A DNA stretch of 64,000 nt from Chondrilla cf. caribensis (Eukaryota > Porifera > Demospongiae > Chondrillida > Chondrillidae): assembly GCA_964020155.1 (NCBI GenBank), contig OZ026548.1, forward strand, positions 6,389,897-6,453,896, given 5' to 3'. The position numbers were made by a program, and so were the translations under genes. Under the pieces are notes generated by a model, which saw only the letters and a list, made by a program, of their open reading frames with translations, searched no databases and was not told the origin of the DNA. Within the stretch, counting starts at the first letter, position 1. Every line of letters starts with the position of its first letter. Shown here piece by piece: positions 11,839 to 23,486 of the stretch.

Positions 11839-12037
11839 CACTGACCGTTATGTTGTAGTACTCATCCTGGTACCAGGTTGTGTTAAGATTATAGTATATT
11901 TTCCCTTTGTCATTTTGTGGCTGTTGACGTAATTAATCATTAAGTGTAAAGTAATATGTGAACGACTTCAATGAGCATGAAGACATACTCACACACACGC
12001 ACGCACGCACGCACACACACACACACACACACATACG

Positions 12038-12091
<54 letters not shown>

Positions 12092-14917
12092 CGCACACAC
12101 ACACACACACACGCACACACACACACTCACACTGTACTCTTCTCTGTAATGGCCCGAACTCAATGGACTGCCAAGTGTGATGATGTACTTCAATCGGGGG
12201 TAGCATGGAGTGCTGGAGGAGGCCCAGGAGAACCTAGCCACCACTTGGTCTTGTGTTGCTCTGACTGTGTAGTTTAATAATGTAATATTTTGTACTGCTT
12301 CCGGTTCTGAGTTGGACGGAACTGAATCTGGAATTGAAGAACAGTTTCAAATTTTTAATTGTGACCTGTATGCATCACTTGTTCTGTGTGCAATGCTCAC
12401 CATTGAAGTTGACAGTGTAAACGTAGTTGAAATAGTTACTTCCGAAGAGCAGTTCACTCTGTAAGTCAATGAGATGTAGCATCTATCACCACCATCCTCC
12501 ACCACCCCCATCACTATCATTACCACCATCCCCATCACTATCATCACCACCATCCCTTCACTATCATCACCACAATCCCTTCACTATCATCATCCCTGCC
12601 ATCAGTACTATCCTTGTTACGATTATAATCTGTGTTAACTTGCACAGTATATACTTGGGAACATTTGTGTTGGTTGCATTCAATTCACATGACTTTGCAA
12701 GACGTACTTTGATTATTTTCTCTTCAACGATCATGACGCCATTAGCTCTCTGTGTGATGATGATAACTAATCCCTCCTTCTGTGGTGAGATGGTGATGTC
12801 GGTATTGTTTGTTGCTGGGTTTGTGAACTCCTGGGTTTTGAAGAGTGGATATGTAACTCATCTGACCCAACCTCCACTCACACTCCACCACTCACTTCAT
12901 CACTCACTCCACCCCTCGCTCCACCCCTCACTCCACCCCTCACTCCACCACTCACTCCACCACTCACTCCATCACTCACTCCACCCCTCACTCCACCACT
13001 CACTCTACCCCTCACTCTACCACTCACTCCACCACTCACTCCACCCCTCACTCTACCCCTCACTCCACCACTCACTCCACACCTCACTCTACCACTCACT
13101 CCACCCCTCACTCCACCCCTCACTCCACCCCTCACTCCACCCCTCACTCCACCACTCACTCCACCCCTCACTCCACCCCTCACTCCACCACTCACTCCAC
13201 CCCTCACTCCACCCCTCACTCCACCCCTCACTCCACCCCTCACTCCACCACTCACTCCACCCCTCACTCCACCCCTCACTCCACCACTCACTCCACCCCT
13301 CACTCCACCCCTCACTCCACCCCTCACTCCACCCCTCACTCCACCCCTCACTCCACCACTCACTCCACCACTCACTCCACCACTCACTCCACCCCTCACT
13401 GCACCACTCACTCCATCACTCACTCTAGCCCTCACTGCACCCCTCACTCCACCACTCACTCCACCACTCACTCCACCCCTCACTGCACCACTCACTCCAT
13501 CACTCACTCTAGCCCTCACTGCACCCCTCACTCCACCACTCACTCCACCACTCACTCCACCACTCACTCCATCACTCACTCCATCACTCACTCTAGCCCT
13601 CACTGCACCCCTCACTCCACCACTCACTCTAGCCCTCACTCCACCCCTCACTCCACCACTCACTTGTACCATATTATTATAGTGGAAACATTTTGTGATT
13701 TGGCACTTAAACAAGCATTTCATGGTATTAATTCCACGATTTGTTGTTGATAGTTTGCAATTACTTTGATATTTACTCTTGTAGGGATGTCACTAGTAAA
13801 CTTTTGTGAATTGGCCAAATCATGAAATGCAAAATTTTAACCTCGCTAAATTTCCCACTGTACAGTACACCATCACCTCACTCACTACCCATCCAAACAA
13901 CACACCCTGAGGACAATTTTACGTAATCCAGTGACGTTGGTCATGTTGACAGAAATTTGTGACAGGAAGAGGACTGAAACGTTGGATATTGAGACCCTGA
14001 ATGTGACCTCCACATCAATTGTACATCTTTCCGTGTTATTGCCTCTCACTACGTAGGAGATGTGTCTGCTGGTGTTGGTGTCGAACCGGATTGTCCTGGG
14101 AGGATAGAAGGAGTTGGAGGATCCCTGATCTGAAGCATGAGAGTAGAGGATGGATCAATTAGTCATGTGACCTGCATGTGACATCCCACTCTATCATCAG
14201 TACAGTTCATACCTTGTAGGTCAAATGGTATAGTTAATACCCTTGGTTGGATGTTGTTCTCTGGAGGTGGCTTGGGTAGGGAGTAGTACTGTAAGGAAAG
14301 AGTTAACAGATTGCGAGGTGACTTCAGCCATGGGAAGCAGTGGGTGACATGACTTCCTTCTTATGGTCACTGGATCATATATTGTTGCTAACATCATTAA
14401 ATGTGTCAGTCGTCATGGCGGCAGTGGTCGCACCTGTCACCTCTCACCTGTAAATCCACTTGGTTGTAGCAGCTCCACAGGACCTCCCAGGGGACCTGGG
14501 AGTCTTGCAATACAATGGAGCGGGTTTCCTGTGGGGGTAACCACAGTGTTGAGTTTATACATTACACTACTAGCAATTGGAATAGTATTGACGATATTGT
14601 GTATTGTGTATTGATTACTGTTGTGGTGTTGGCTATGAACAGCTGGTCTGTGTTTAACACACATACACCACACATTCACACACATGCACACACATTTATA
14701 CACACAAATGTACATGCACACATGTACACACCGCTGGTCTTTCATATGTTAGCACAGTCGAGCTGTTCAGTAGGTCACAGTATTTTTCTCTGAATATGGT
14801 GGTTTGCTTCAACTTATCATGACCTCGTATACGTAGTCCTTTGGCAGCAATGAATGGTTCGTCTGAGAAATGATAACAACAGGCATTTTGTGCATGTGAG
14901 CCATTGCAGACAGCATT

Positions 14918-14961
<44 letters not shown>

Positions 14962-14964
14962 TGT

Positions 14965-15032
<68 letters not shown>

Positions 15033-17167
15033 CAAACATACCGGTGCTATTCAACATGCGTATCTTAACTCTCAGTGTGGGATTTGCCCTTGTGCCATTG
15101 GATATTTCCACCAGTGCGCCAATGCCTGAGATTGATGATGAAGGTGGCTCGGGGAAGAGTTGGCCTGGTAGGGGAGAGAAGGTATTGATGAATTTTCAAG
15201 GGGAGATTTGTAGCCATGGTGACAGACCCACCTGTTAAGCATTCATCATTTGATACTGGCAATTCGGAAAACTCTGTAGCCAATGTGCTGTTCACCAGCT
15301 GGTAGGCCAAGCTTCCATAGGAACACTGAAATGTAGGTATGTTGAATGACCCCACCCACTTCTGGTCGTCTATCTTTTCATGCAAAAAAGCATAAAGAAT
15401 TTGCTGGAGAGGAGAGAGGTGGAGGTGTGTACCTGTGGAGGTGTGTACCTGTGGAGGCATGTACTTGTGGAGGTGTGTACCTTTGGAGATATGTACCTGT
15501 GGAGGTGTGTACCTTTGGAGGTGTGTACCTGTGGATGTGTGTACCTGTGGAGGTGTGTACCTGTGGAGGTGTGTACCTGTGGAGGCATGTACTTGTGGAG
15601 GTGTGTACCTTTGGAGGTGTGTACCTGTGGATGTGTGTACCTGTGGATGTGTGTACTTGTGAGGGTGTGTACCTTTGGAGGTGTGTACCTTTGGAGGTGT
15701 GTACCTTTGGAGGTGTGTACCTGTGGATGTGTGTACCTGTGGATGTGTGTACTTGTGAGGGTGTGTACTTGCGGAAGTATTATTGGTGTTGATGATGTCA
15801 TATTTATATTTAATCATTTGTATACTTCACTATGGAGTAATTAATAAGGAAAGGTATTTTCTCTGATGTGACCAACATCATTGTTTCAATGTCGCTCTAT
15901 CTCCCACCACAAGTGTTTGTTTTAGAGGTTGTGGACAGTGAAGCATTCTAACTGTGATTTGGGTAATCCACGTTTGTGTGTTTGTATGCTGTGAAAAAGT
16001 CATGTGTGGATAGTGTGTGTGAGCTGAGTGTGTAGAGGCAGTAGACTGTGGTGGTCCTGTGTGGTCGTAAGCTTGCAAGTTTGACTATTATCAGTGAATG
16101 TTACTGGATTCAGTAACATTCACTGTTAATGTGTACTGACATGTGTGAGGTACAGTGGATATTACATCAGCAGGAAATGGTCACTGGTCTCTTAGTCATT
16201 TACTTTTGGGTTATTCATACTGTTCGGGGAGTGATGCAATTATCCTAGTTACTTACTTGAGAGACGTATGACTTTGCACTTGTGTTTTTTACTGTCCACA
16301 CAACTCCATGAATACTGTCACCGAACATGCTGTTATTCAGTGAATATAGGAGTAACCCATAACGCCTCAGCTCTGTGGAGTTTATGGGTGGATATTTCAC
16401 ACTTGGCTTTGTTGGTTCACCTGGGATAACTGTAATATCTGGATAAACAGAGAACACCGGTGTAATCGTTGGTGCGGTTGTAGTGTGTTTTGACTGTCAC
16501 CGCTGTTGGTCTCACCTTCATCAATGATGGAACTGTTGTTTGGGTTGCAGATTGAATAATTCTGGCAGAGCTCCTATGTGTGTATGAGAGTGCAATGGTT
16601 TGTATGTGCACTTGTACAGTGTGTCCAGAATGTGTGCTGTTTGTACAGAGTGTACAGTGTGTGTCATACATACAGAGTGTACAGTGTGGGTCATACGTAC
16701 AGAGTGTACAGTGTGTGTCTCAGCTAACCACTGCAGACAGTCCTAACACGTGCCCCACGCACTGTTTGGCACATATTTTGGGTTTGCTGGAGTTGAGGGA
16801 GTACAGATCCACCTCGCCCCTGGAGGGAACTGTGGTGTTTTCCTCCTTAAAGAACTGAAGTATTATATAAAATCAATCTCACTAATTCTTCAAGTGTGTG
16901 TAATATGGTATAATTGTGATCAGATCAACACACCTTCTCCAAGCAGTGGATGTGGCACCTCTCCACGTCTGTGGCTGTTTGTTGGGAGGCAAAGTCCACT
17001 CCTTGGTGGCTTAGGAACCACCAATCCTGGTCCTCAGGCAAGCTCTTGTAACACACTTCTTTAGAGCAGTAGGATGGGGGGGTTCGAGCTTGTAGGCTGG
17101 GGGTTATTATCTTTACAGTACTTTGTACCAGTTGTTGGAGCGAAAGTATTAGGAGGAGCTTAAGCAT
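7936..17167 (-). CDS. Receptor tyrosine kinase with a novel extracellular region
   Basis: Single-pass receptor kinase, 23 exons, 1,076 residues. Exons: 16934-17167, 16729-16854, 16516-16573, 16257-16420, 15232-15325, 15042-15164, 14732-14862, 14448-14528, 14213-14288, 13906-14129, 12708-12830, 12401-12458, 12131-12249, 11846-11920, 11597-11669, 11177-11319, 10300-10534, 9984-10180, 9430-9606, 9128-9333, 8773-8813, 8408-8504, 7936-8311. All junction phases agree. Order: signal peptide [16 protein letters not shown]; cysteine-bearing ectodomain with many N-glycosylation sites (NNTD, NVTG, NSTG) and fibronectin-like strands near the membrane; membrane segment in exon 11177-11319 followed by WCFRRNK; kinase with [15 protein letters not shown] and WSYGITLWE. 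The glycine loop reads ISDGNFGEV, so its first glycine is replaced. The activation segment has one tyrosine (KMYLSKS). The kinase insert is short and acidic. The ligand is unknown. The gene is divergent from RAD9. Confidence 0.9.
8523..8733. repeat. 30-bp minisatellite in a kinase-gene intron
   Basis: About seven units of GTGTGTTATGATGATGGGTG plus a GGAGGGAGGGG end, with small variants, inside the intron between exons 8408-8504 and 8773-8813. Confidence 0.9.
8880..9000. repeat. TGTACACAC-type tandem repeat in a kinase-gene intron
   Basis: Irregular tandem copies of TGTACACACAGTACACA and CATATATTC words. They give open frames on both strands that have no gene-like content. Confidence 0.8.
9718..9983. 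repeat. 18-bp minisatellite starting at a splice donor in the kinase gene
   Basis: About 14 units of GTAGACGGACTAGGGCTG. The array starts at the donor of exon 9984-10180 (AAA|GTGAGT) and reads through in frame as Ser-Pro-Ser-Thr-Ser-Pro. The next exon (9430-9606) joins in phase only if this stretch is spliced out, so it is taken as intron. Confidence 0.85.
10629..11080. repeat. 15-bp minisatellite, about 30 units, in a kinase-gene intron
   Basis: Units of GAGGCTGAGTGCAGT with a few GTGGCTGAGTGTAGT variants fill the intron between the membrane-segment exon and the first cytoplasmic exon. The unit length is a multiple of three, so both strands show long but meaningless open frames. Confidence 0.95.
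11365..11575. repeat. 35-bp minisatellite in a kinase-gene intron
   Basis: About six units containing CCACCCCTAATGCTGCCACG and CCCCCTGATGTTGTT. Confidence 0.9.
11989..12126. repeat. (CA)n microsatellite with CGCA variants next to a splice donor
   Basis: It abuts the donor of exon 12131-12249, which reads GTACAGT|GTGAGTGTGTG on the gene strand. Confidence 0.9.
12879..13665. repeat. 12-bp minisatellite, about 65 units, C-rich on the plus strand
   Basis: Tandem CTCCACCCCTCA and CTCCACCACTCA units fill most of an intron of the kinase gene. The transcribed strand carries repeated GGGG and GTGG runs. Near the right end a longer block with CTCTAGCCCTCACTGCACC variants repeats three times, so the array has some higher order. 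Confidence 0.95.
14919..15030. repeat. (GT)n microsatellite in a kinase-gene intron
   Basis: GT run with two GTAT interruptions, between exons 14732-14862 and 15042-15164. Confidence 0.95.
15418..15775. repeat. 16-bp minisatellite, about 22 units, in a kinase-gene intron
   Basis: Units of GAGGTGTGTACCTGTG with CTTTG, GATG and GCATG variants. Because 16 is not a multiple of three, open frames cycle through three readings of the same unit. Confidence 0.95.
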
Positions 17168-17468
17168 TTTCTCTGAAGGAACTTCTCTTCACCAACTCAG
17201 CGTTTAGTTTACCTACTAGTTCTGCTATGATGTCACCGGTATAAGGTGCTGGTTGGTACCCATGCGAACCACTCAAGCGTTCACCAGCACTCCTAACCTG
17301 GAATACGCCCACTCATTAATTGAATGCCACAGTGTACACACGCTTCACTGATGTAGTTATACGGGTTCCCTCTGACAGCCTATTGAGGAGGCTGTTTCCT
17401 TCACAACATAACATTATTTCCCTTTTGTTGTTGTTTTTATTGTTATTGTTCTTTTGTTTACTCAGGGA
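17168..17468. promoter_or_regulatory. Probable shared promoter region of the kinase gene and RAD9
   Basis: 301 bp between divergent start codons. No TATA box or other firm element was recognised. Confidence 0.5.
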
Positions 17469-20133
<2,665 letters not shown>

Positions 20134-20559
20134 GTCAACTCACTGTACAACATGCTGTGCAACACCTTCATCCAGTCTCACTCTCTGTCTGTTTTTAAAC
20201 ACCCATGACTTTCCCACACAAAACATGCACTCTCAACATTTTAATTGCAATGATTTTTGAATATACCTCGAACCAATCCAATCCAAATGGTCACACCTTC
20301 ACACTGTGCATTGTTGTAACACATCCGAGTCTCTCGGATCTGCATGGTATTTGCAACGCTTAGTGAAAGATTATCCACCCTGCCCCCTACCTAGAGGGGT
20401 GAATATATGCATATTTGTGATAATTGTTTTTATTTTTGCTGGTATAATATGAACTAATAACGGAACAGTATACACTTTAAAATCTCATCCAAATTATTCA
20501 ATTTCTTGTACAAACAAGTAAATTGAGTTGAAAATTTTTTGGCTGCCACTAATATAAGC
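20134..20559. other. 3' flank of RAD9
   Basis: No gene was seen. AT-rich, probably the RAD9 3' untranslated region followed by spacer. Confidence 0.5.
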
Positions 20560-20639
20560 TTGATATAGACCTGAAGAAACAGTTTCTAATTGTGTGATAT
20601 CCATTAATATTATGTAATTGCTATAATAATCTGTTTTAT
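20560..20639. repeat. Left fragment of the tRNA-derived repeat, copy A
   Basis: The words CTGAAGAAACAGTTTCTAAT and TTAATATTATGTAATTG match copy B at 47667-47745. The copy is broken off at ATCTGTTTTAT, where a retrotransposon begins, and resumes at 22741. Confidence 0.75.
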
Positions 20640-20640
20640 A

Positions 20641-20672
<32 letters not shown>

Positions 20673-22740
20673 TAAGGGTTACATATATTGCATAAGTAGA
20701 GCACACATGCATGTGCTCAGAATTGAAAAATAACATTAATAGTCAGGGGGAAAGCAGTGGGCACTGGTTCCCAGAATGGCTGCTGCATTTCCCCTTTGGA
20801 CTGCAACGGACAGTCTCTGGAGGAGATACACGAAAGAGCTCTCCTCACCGGTAGCCTGCCTAAGGCGATTGCCGAGGTCCCTTAGAAACTCCAGGGTCAG
20901 TGGGCCACAAGCTCCTGAAGATTCGATGGCAATAGGGATGAAAGAATAGGCTGGACCCAGACAGCTGTACTTGGCCTTCTTTCTGTTCTCCGCCAAGGCT
21001 GCCACTGCACCAGCCTCACTGGTGGCACTCAGGAGGTAAGAGGGAGTGAATGTGTCAGGGCTAGTTGCATCCCAAACCAGATGCTTGCCACTCCTCCAAG
21101 GGACAATAGTGACCCCATCTGGACGTTTTCCATCAGCGCGCTCAAGACCTGATGGTTCCAGGCGGGAGGGGACATTAGCTGTGGCCAATGAACGGTGTAT
21201 GATGCTGTTCAATGCAGCGTGGCGGTGGTGGCGACCCTGGCTTCGCCGACAACTGAGGCCATGCGTGCCCAGGGCATCAACGTCCAACCCACAGTGACAG
21301 CAGGTGTGGGGTCTGCACAAAGGGGTGCCCAGACGCAAGCCAACTGCTACCCTAACTGATTGGTCCTCCATGCGGAGACCAAGGGAAGAAATTGGCAACG
21401 CCTCCAACCAAGCTCCAGATTCTCTCGTTGCACAGGCAAGCAGACGGGCACGAGCTCTGGGGTTGGATGCGGACTCCAGGAGGCTGTCAACTGCAGATGC
21501 CACTATGATGCTGTCCCAAGACTTCTGATAATGCTGGGCTTCTCCTTCGGGAGGTGGATGGTTGTGACCCTTTGACCACAGAGCCATGGCTTCATCGTGG
21601 TTGGGGAGAGGAGCATCCCGAAGATGAGGTGGTACAATACAGCGCACAAGGTCAGTGGAGGCAGCCATTGAAGACAAAAAGGCAGATGGTGCAACTTGTG
21701 CTGCACTTCTAATGCCGAGCCCTCCTGACCTCACTGGAAGTGTGGCCTGGCTCCAGCTAGGACTATCTTCAGGGAAATGAATGTTAGTAATCTCACTTAC
21801 AATGGACTTTAGGAGACCATCATATTCTTGGAGACCCGGTGACAGAAAGCAAGGTGCTGTCCTGAGACAATGCAGCATCTTTGGAAGGGCAAAAGAATGC
21901 TTCAGAAGGAGGATGGCATCGTGGGTGGATAGATATGCGAGCCTGTCTCCCATGATCTTCAAGGCATTGGTCTTTTCCTTGAGAGTGCTGGAAATAGCAG
22001 AGACCTCACCAATGGGGGATCCCAAAAGGGTGGCCTCTTGGGGATCCACAACCAGAGCCCCCGGCAGGGAGAGCAACAGGGATTCTTTTGTGTCACAATT
22101 AAGACAAATGATCTCAGTCTTCCCTTCATTCAATTGCAGCCCAATCTCCGCACCTACTCTCTCCACCTCCTCTAAATCATGTCTGAGGTCCTCCATACTG
22201 CCCCCAAGGGTGCCATCGTCCAGATAGAACATTTGAAACTCTGAAATCAGTTGGGGCCGCAATTGATTGATTGTAAGACAAAATAACAAGGGTCCCAAAG
22301 GATCTCCCTGCTGCACCCCCTCCGCAGAGTGAATGGTTTTGTCTTCCCAAAACAATATAGAAGGAGTGGAGTAGGCAGAGTGGGCAAAGCGGAACAGTCT
22401 GGGGGCAAGGTCCAGCACCGCAGTCAGCATCCGGTCCCTCCGAATGGAGTTGAAAGCATTCTTGAAATCTAGCTTGAGGAGGGCCTTGGAAGTGTCAAGA
22501 TCATGCAGGTAGAGCCTTGCGGCATGTACTGCTGCCTCAGATCCTCTCCTAACGCCGTATCCCAATTGCCAAGGAGCCAGAAGCTCCCCCATCTCTTTCA
22601 TCAAATCACTTCCTATCACCTTGGCTGCTAGGCGACGCAGAGTGCAGCCAACAGCAATCGGTCTGATACCCCCGGTCTTCTTCTGTAGGGCTGTGAGGTT
22701 AGCTCCAAAAAAGAATCTATATATATATATCTATATATAT
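20640..22740 (-). mobile_element. 5'-truncated non-LTR retrotransposon inserted in an older repeat
   Basis: The element lies on the minus strand and is flanked by the 11-bp direct repeat ATCTGTTTTAT (20629-20639 and 22741-22751), which looks like a target-site duplication. Its 3' end (left) carries an (AAT/TTA)n tail at 20639-20671. Its 5' end (right) is cut off inside the reverse transcriptase domain, next to a short (TA)n stretch. Joining the flanks restores a sequence collinear with copy B of the repeat at 47640-48375, which supports a clean insertion. Confidence 0.8.
20736..22715 (-). CDS. Reverse transcriptase with C-terminal zinc finger and restriction-like endonuclease, 5' truncated
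   Basis: An open frame of about 650 codons without a true start: the frame is already open at 22715 (FFGANLTALQKKTGGIRPIAVG), so the ATG at 22619 is internal. RT motifs follow in order: LKLDFKNAFNSI, AEGVQQGDPLGPLLF and the catalytic FYLDDGTLGG. The C-terminal part has a CxxC...HxxxC zinc finger (CCHCGLDVDALGTHGLSC) and then RPDGV...LVWDAT, which fits the PD-D core of the restriction-like endonuclease of R2-type elements, although the usual following lysine is not evident. Upstream zinc fingers or other N-terminal domains are missing through truncation. There is no stop or frameshift in the remaining frame, so the insertion looks fairly young. Clade assignment within RLE elements is uncertain. 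Confidence 0.75.
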   Translation of the reverse strand, partial: FFFGANLTALQKKTGGIRPIAVGCTLRRLAAKVIGSDLMKEMGELLAPWQLGYGVRRGSEAAVHAARLYLHDLDTSKALLKLDFKNAFNSIRRDRMLTAVLDLAPRLFRFAHSAYSTPSILFWEDKTIHSAEGVQQGDPLGPLLFCLTINQLRPQLISEFQMFYLDDGTLGGSMEDLRHDLEEVERVGAEIGLQLNEGKTEIICLNCDTKESLLLSLPGALVVDPQEATLLGSPIGEVSAISSTLKEKTNALKIMGDRLAYLSTHDAILLLKHSFALPKMLHCLRTAPCFLSPGLQEYDGLLKSIVSEITNIHFPEDSPSWSQATLPVRSGGLGIRSAAQVAPSAFLSSMAASTDLVRCIVPPHLRDAPLPNHDEAMALWSKGHNHPPPEGEAQHYQKSWDSIIVASAVDSLLESASNPRARARLLACATRESGAWLEALPISSLGLRMEDQSVRVAVGLRLGTPLCRPHTCCHCGLDVDALGTHGLSCRRSQGRHHRHAALNSIIHRSLATANVPSRLEPSGLERADGKRPDGVTIVPWRSGKHLVWDATSPDTFTPSYLLSATSEAGAVAALAENRKKAKYSCLGPAYSFIPIAIESSGACGPLTLEFLRDLGNRLRQATGEESSFVYLLQRLSVAVQRGNAAAILGTSAHCFPPDY

Positions 22741-23360
22741 ATCTGTTTTATTGTCAAAATATTATGATTACAACGAAATAAAAGATATAAAACAAGAATT
22801 CTAAGAACTATGATCAAAAAGGATCACACACTCAGGGTCAAAGACACCTATATATGGAGAGCTTTACAGGGACTTTCCACAGAGACTGTGTACTTGCGTC
22901 ATTCCACGAATGCAGAAGACACTATTCTAGCTGGGAGGTCAGCCGCGAGTCCCAAAGCTCCCCCCTACGGTTCTTTGTAGAGAGTATGCGACTGACCACC
23001 AGGAAGTGAGCTATTTTTTTTCAGAGAAAAAAACCGTCCTTTCGAGGATTCGAACCCGCGACCTGGAGCCTAGAGTCGTGTCACCTGACCACCCCGCCAC
23101 CGTGACCTATCTATTTTATAGTTATTATCTGCGCTATTTAAAGTTGCCCTAAATGTTCAATTCGAAAAATAGGCCGCCCCCGCGCACTCGAATCACTTGA
23201 TTGTCTCTAAAAGGTTTAGAAGAACCTTCGCTGAAGATTTTAAGTTCGTCGAAGCCTTTACGCTCGAATTCTAGCCCAAATTCTAATTGTCGGTGTTTTG
23301 AAATCGGCCATTTTTCTCGCAATATAAATACACTGTTGCGGTTATGCGTAGGAATACATG
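22741..23360 (-). repeat. Right part of the tRNA-derived repeat, copy A
   Basis: Closely matches 47740-48370. A tRNA-like head lies at 23037-23107 on the minus strand, with A-box-like TGGCGGGGTGGTC and B box GGTTCGAATCC. The acceptor stem does not pair, so it is a SINE-type relic rather than a tRNA gene. The part at 23110-23360 is shared with copies B and C and ends about 125 bp before the PHKG start codon. It therefore probably contributes to that gene's promoter or 5' leader. Confidence 0.8.
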
Positions 23361-23486
23361 TTTTATATATCCATATAATATCCACAATCATATCGAGCGT
23401 TACATACCAGAAATCGAAATGAAAATACATTATAGAGGCTGCTGTATTTACGACGGCCAATCTCAATTTTGTCCCTGATACCCAAA

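Noticed and set aside
12469..13723. Frames of 281-319 codons (HHSLHPSL and GGVRGGV repeats)
   Set aside because: They are by-products of the 12-bp minisatellite in a kinase-gene intron. No protein family is seen.
15065..15844. Overlapping frames of 143-250 codons rich in CTCGGVYLW or HPQVHTSTG
   Set aside because: They arise from the 16-bp minisatellite read in rotating frames.
23037..23107. tRNA gene on the minus strand
   Set aside because: A and B boxes are recognisable, but the acceptor and T stems do not pair and the same sequence recurs inside a larger repeat. It is a SINE-type relic.
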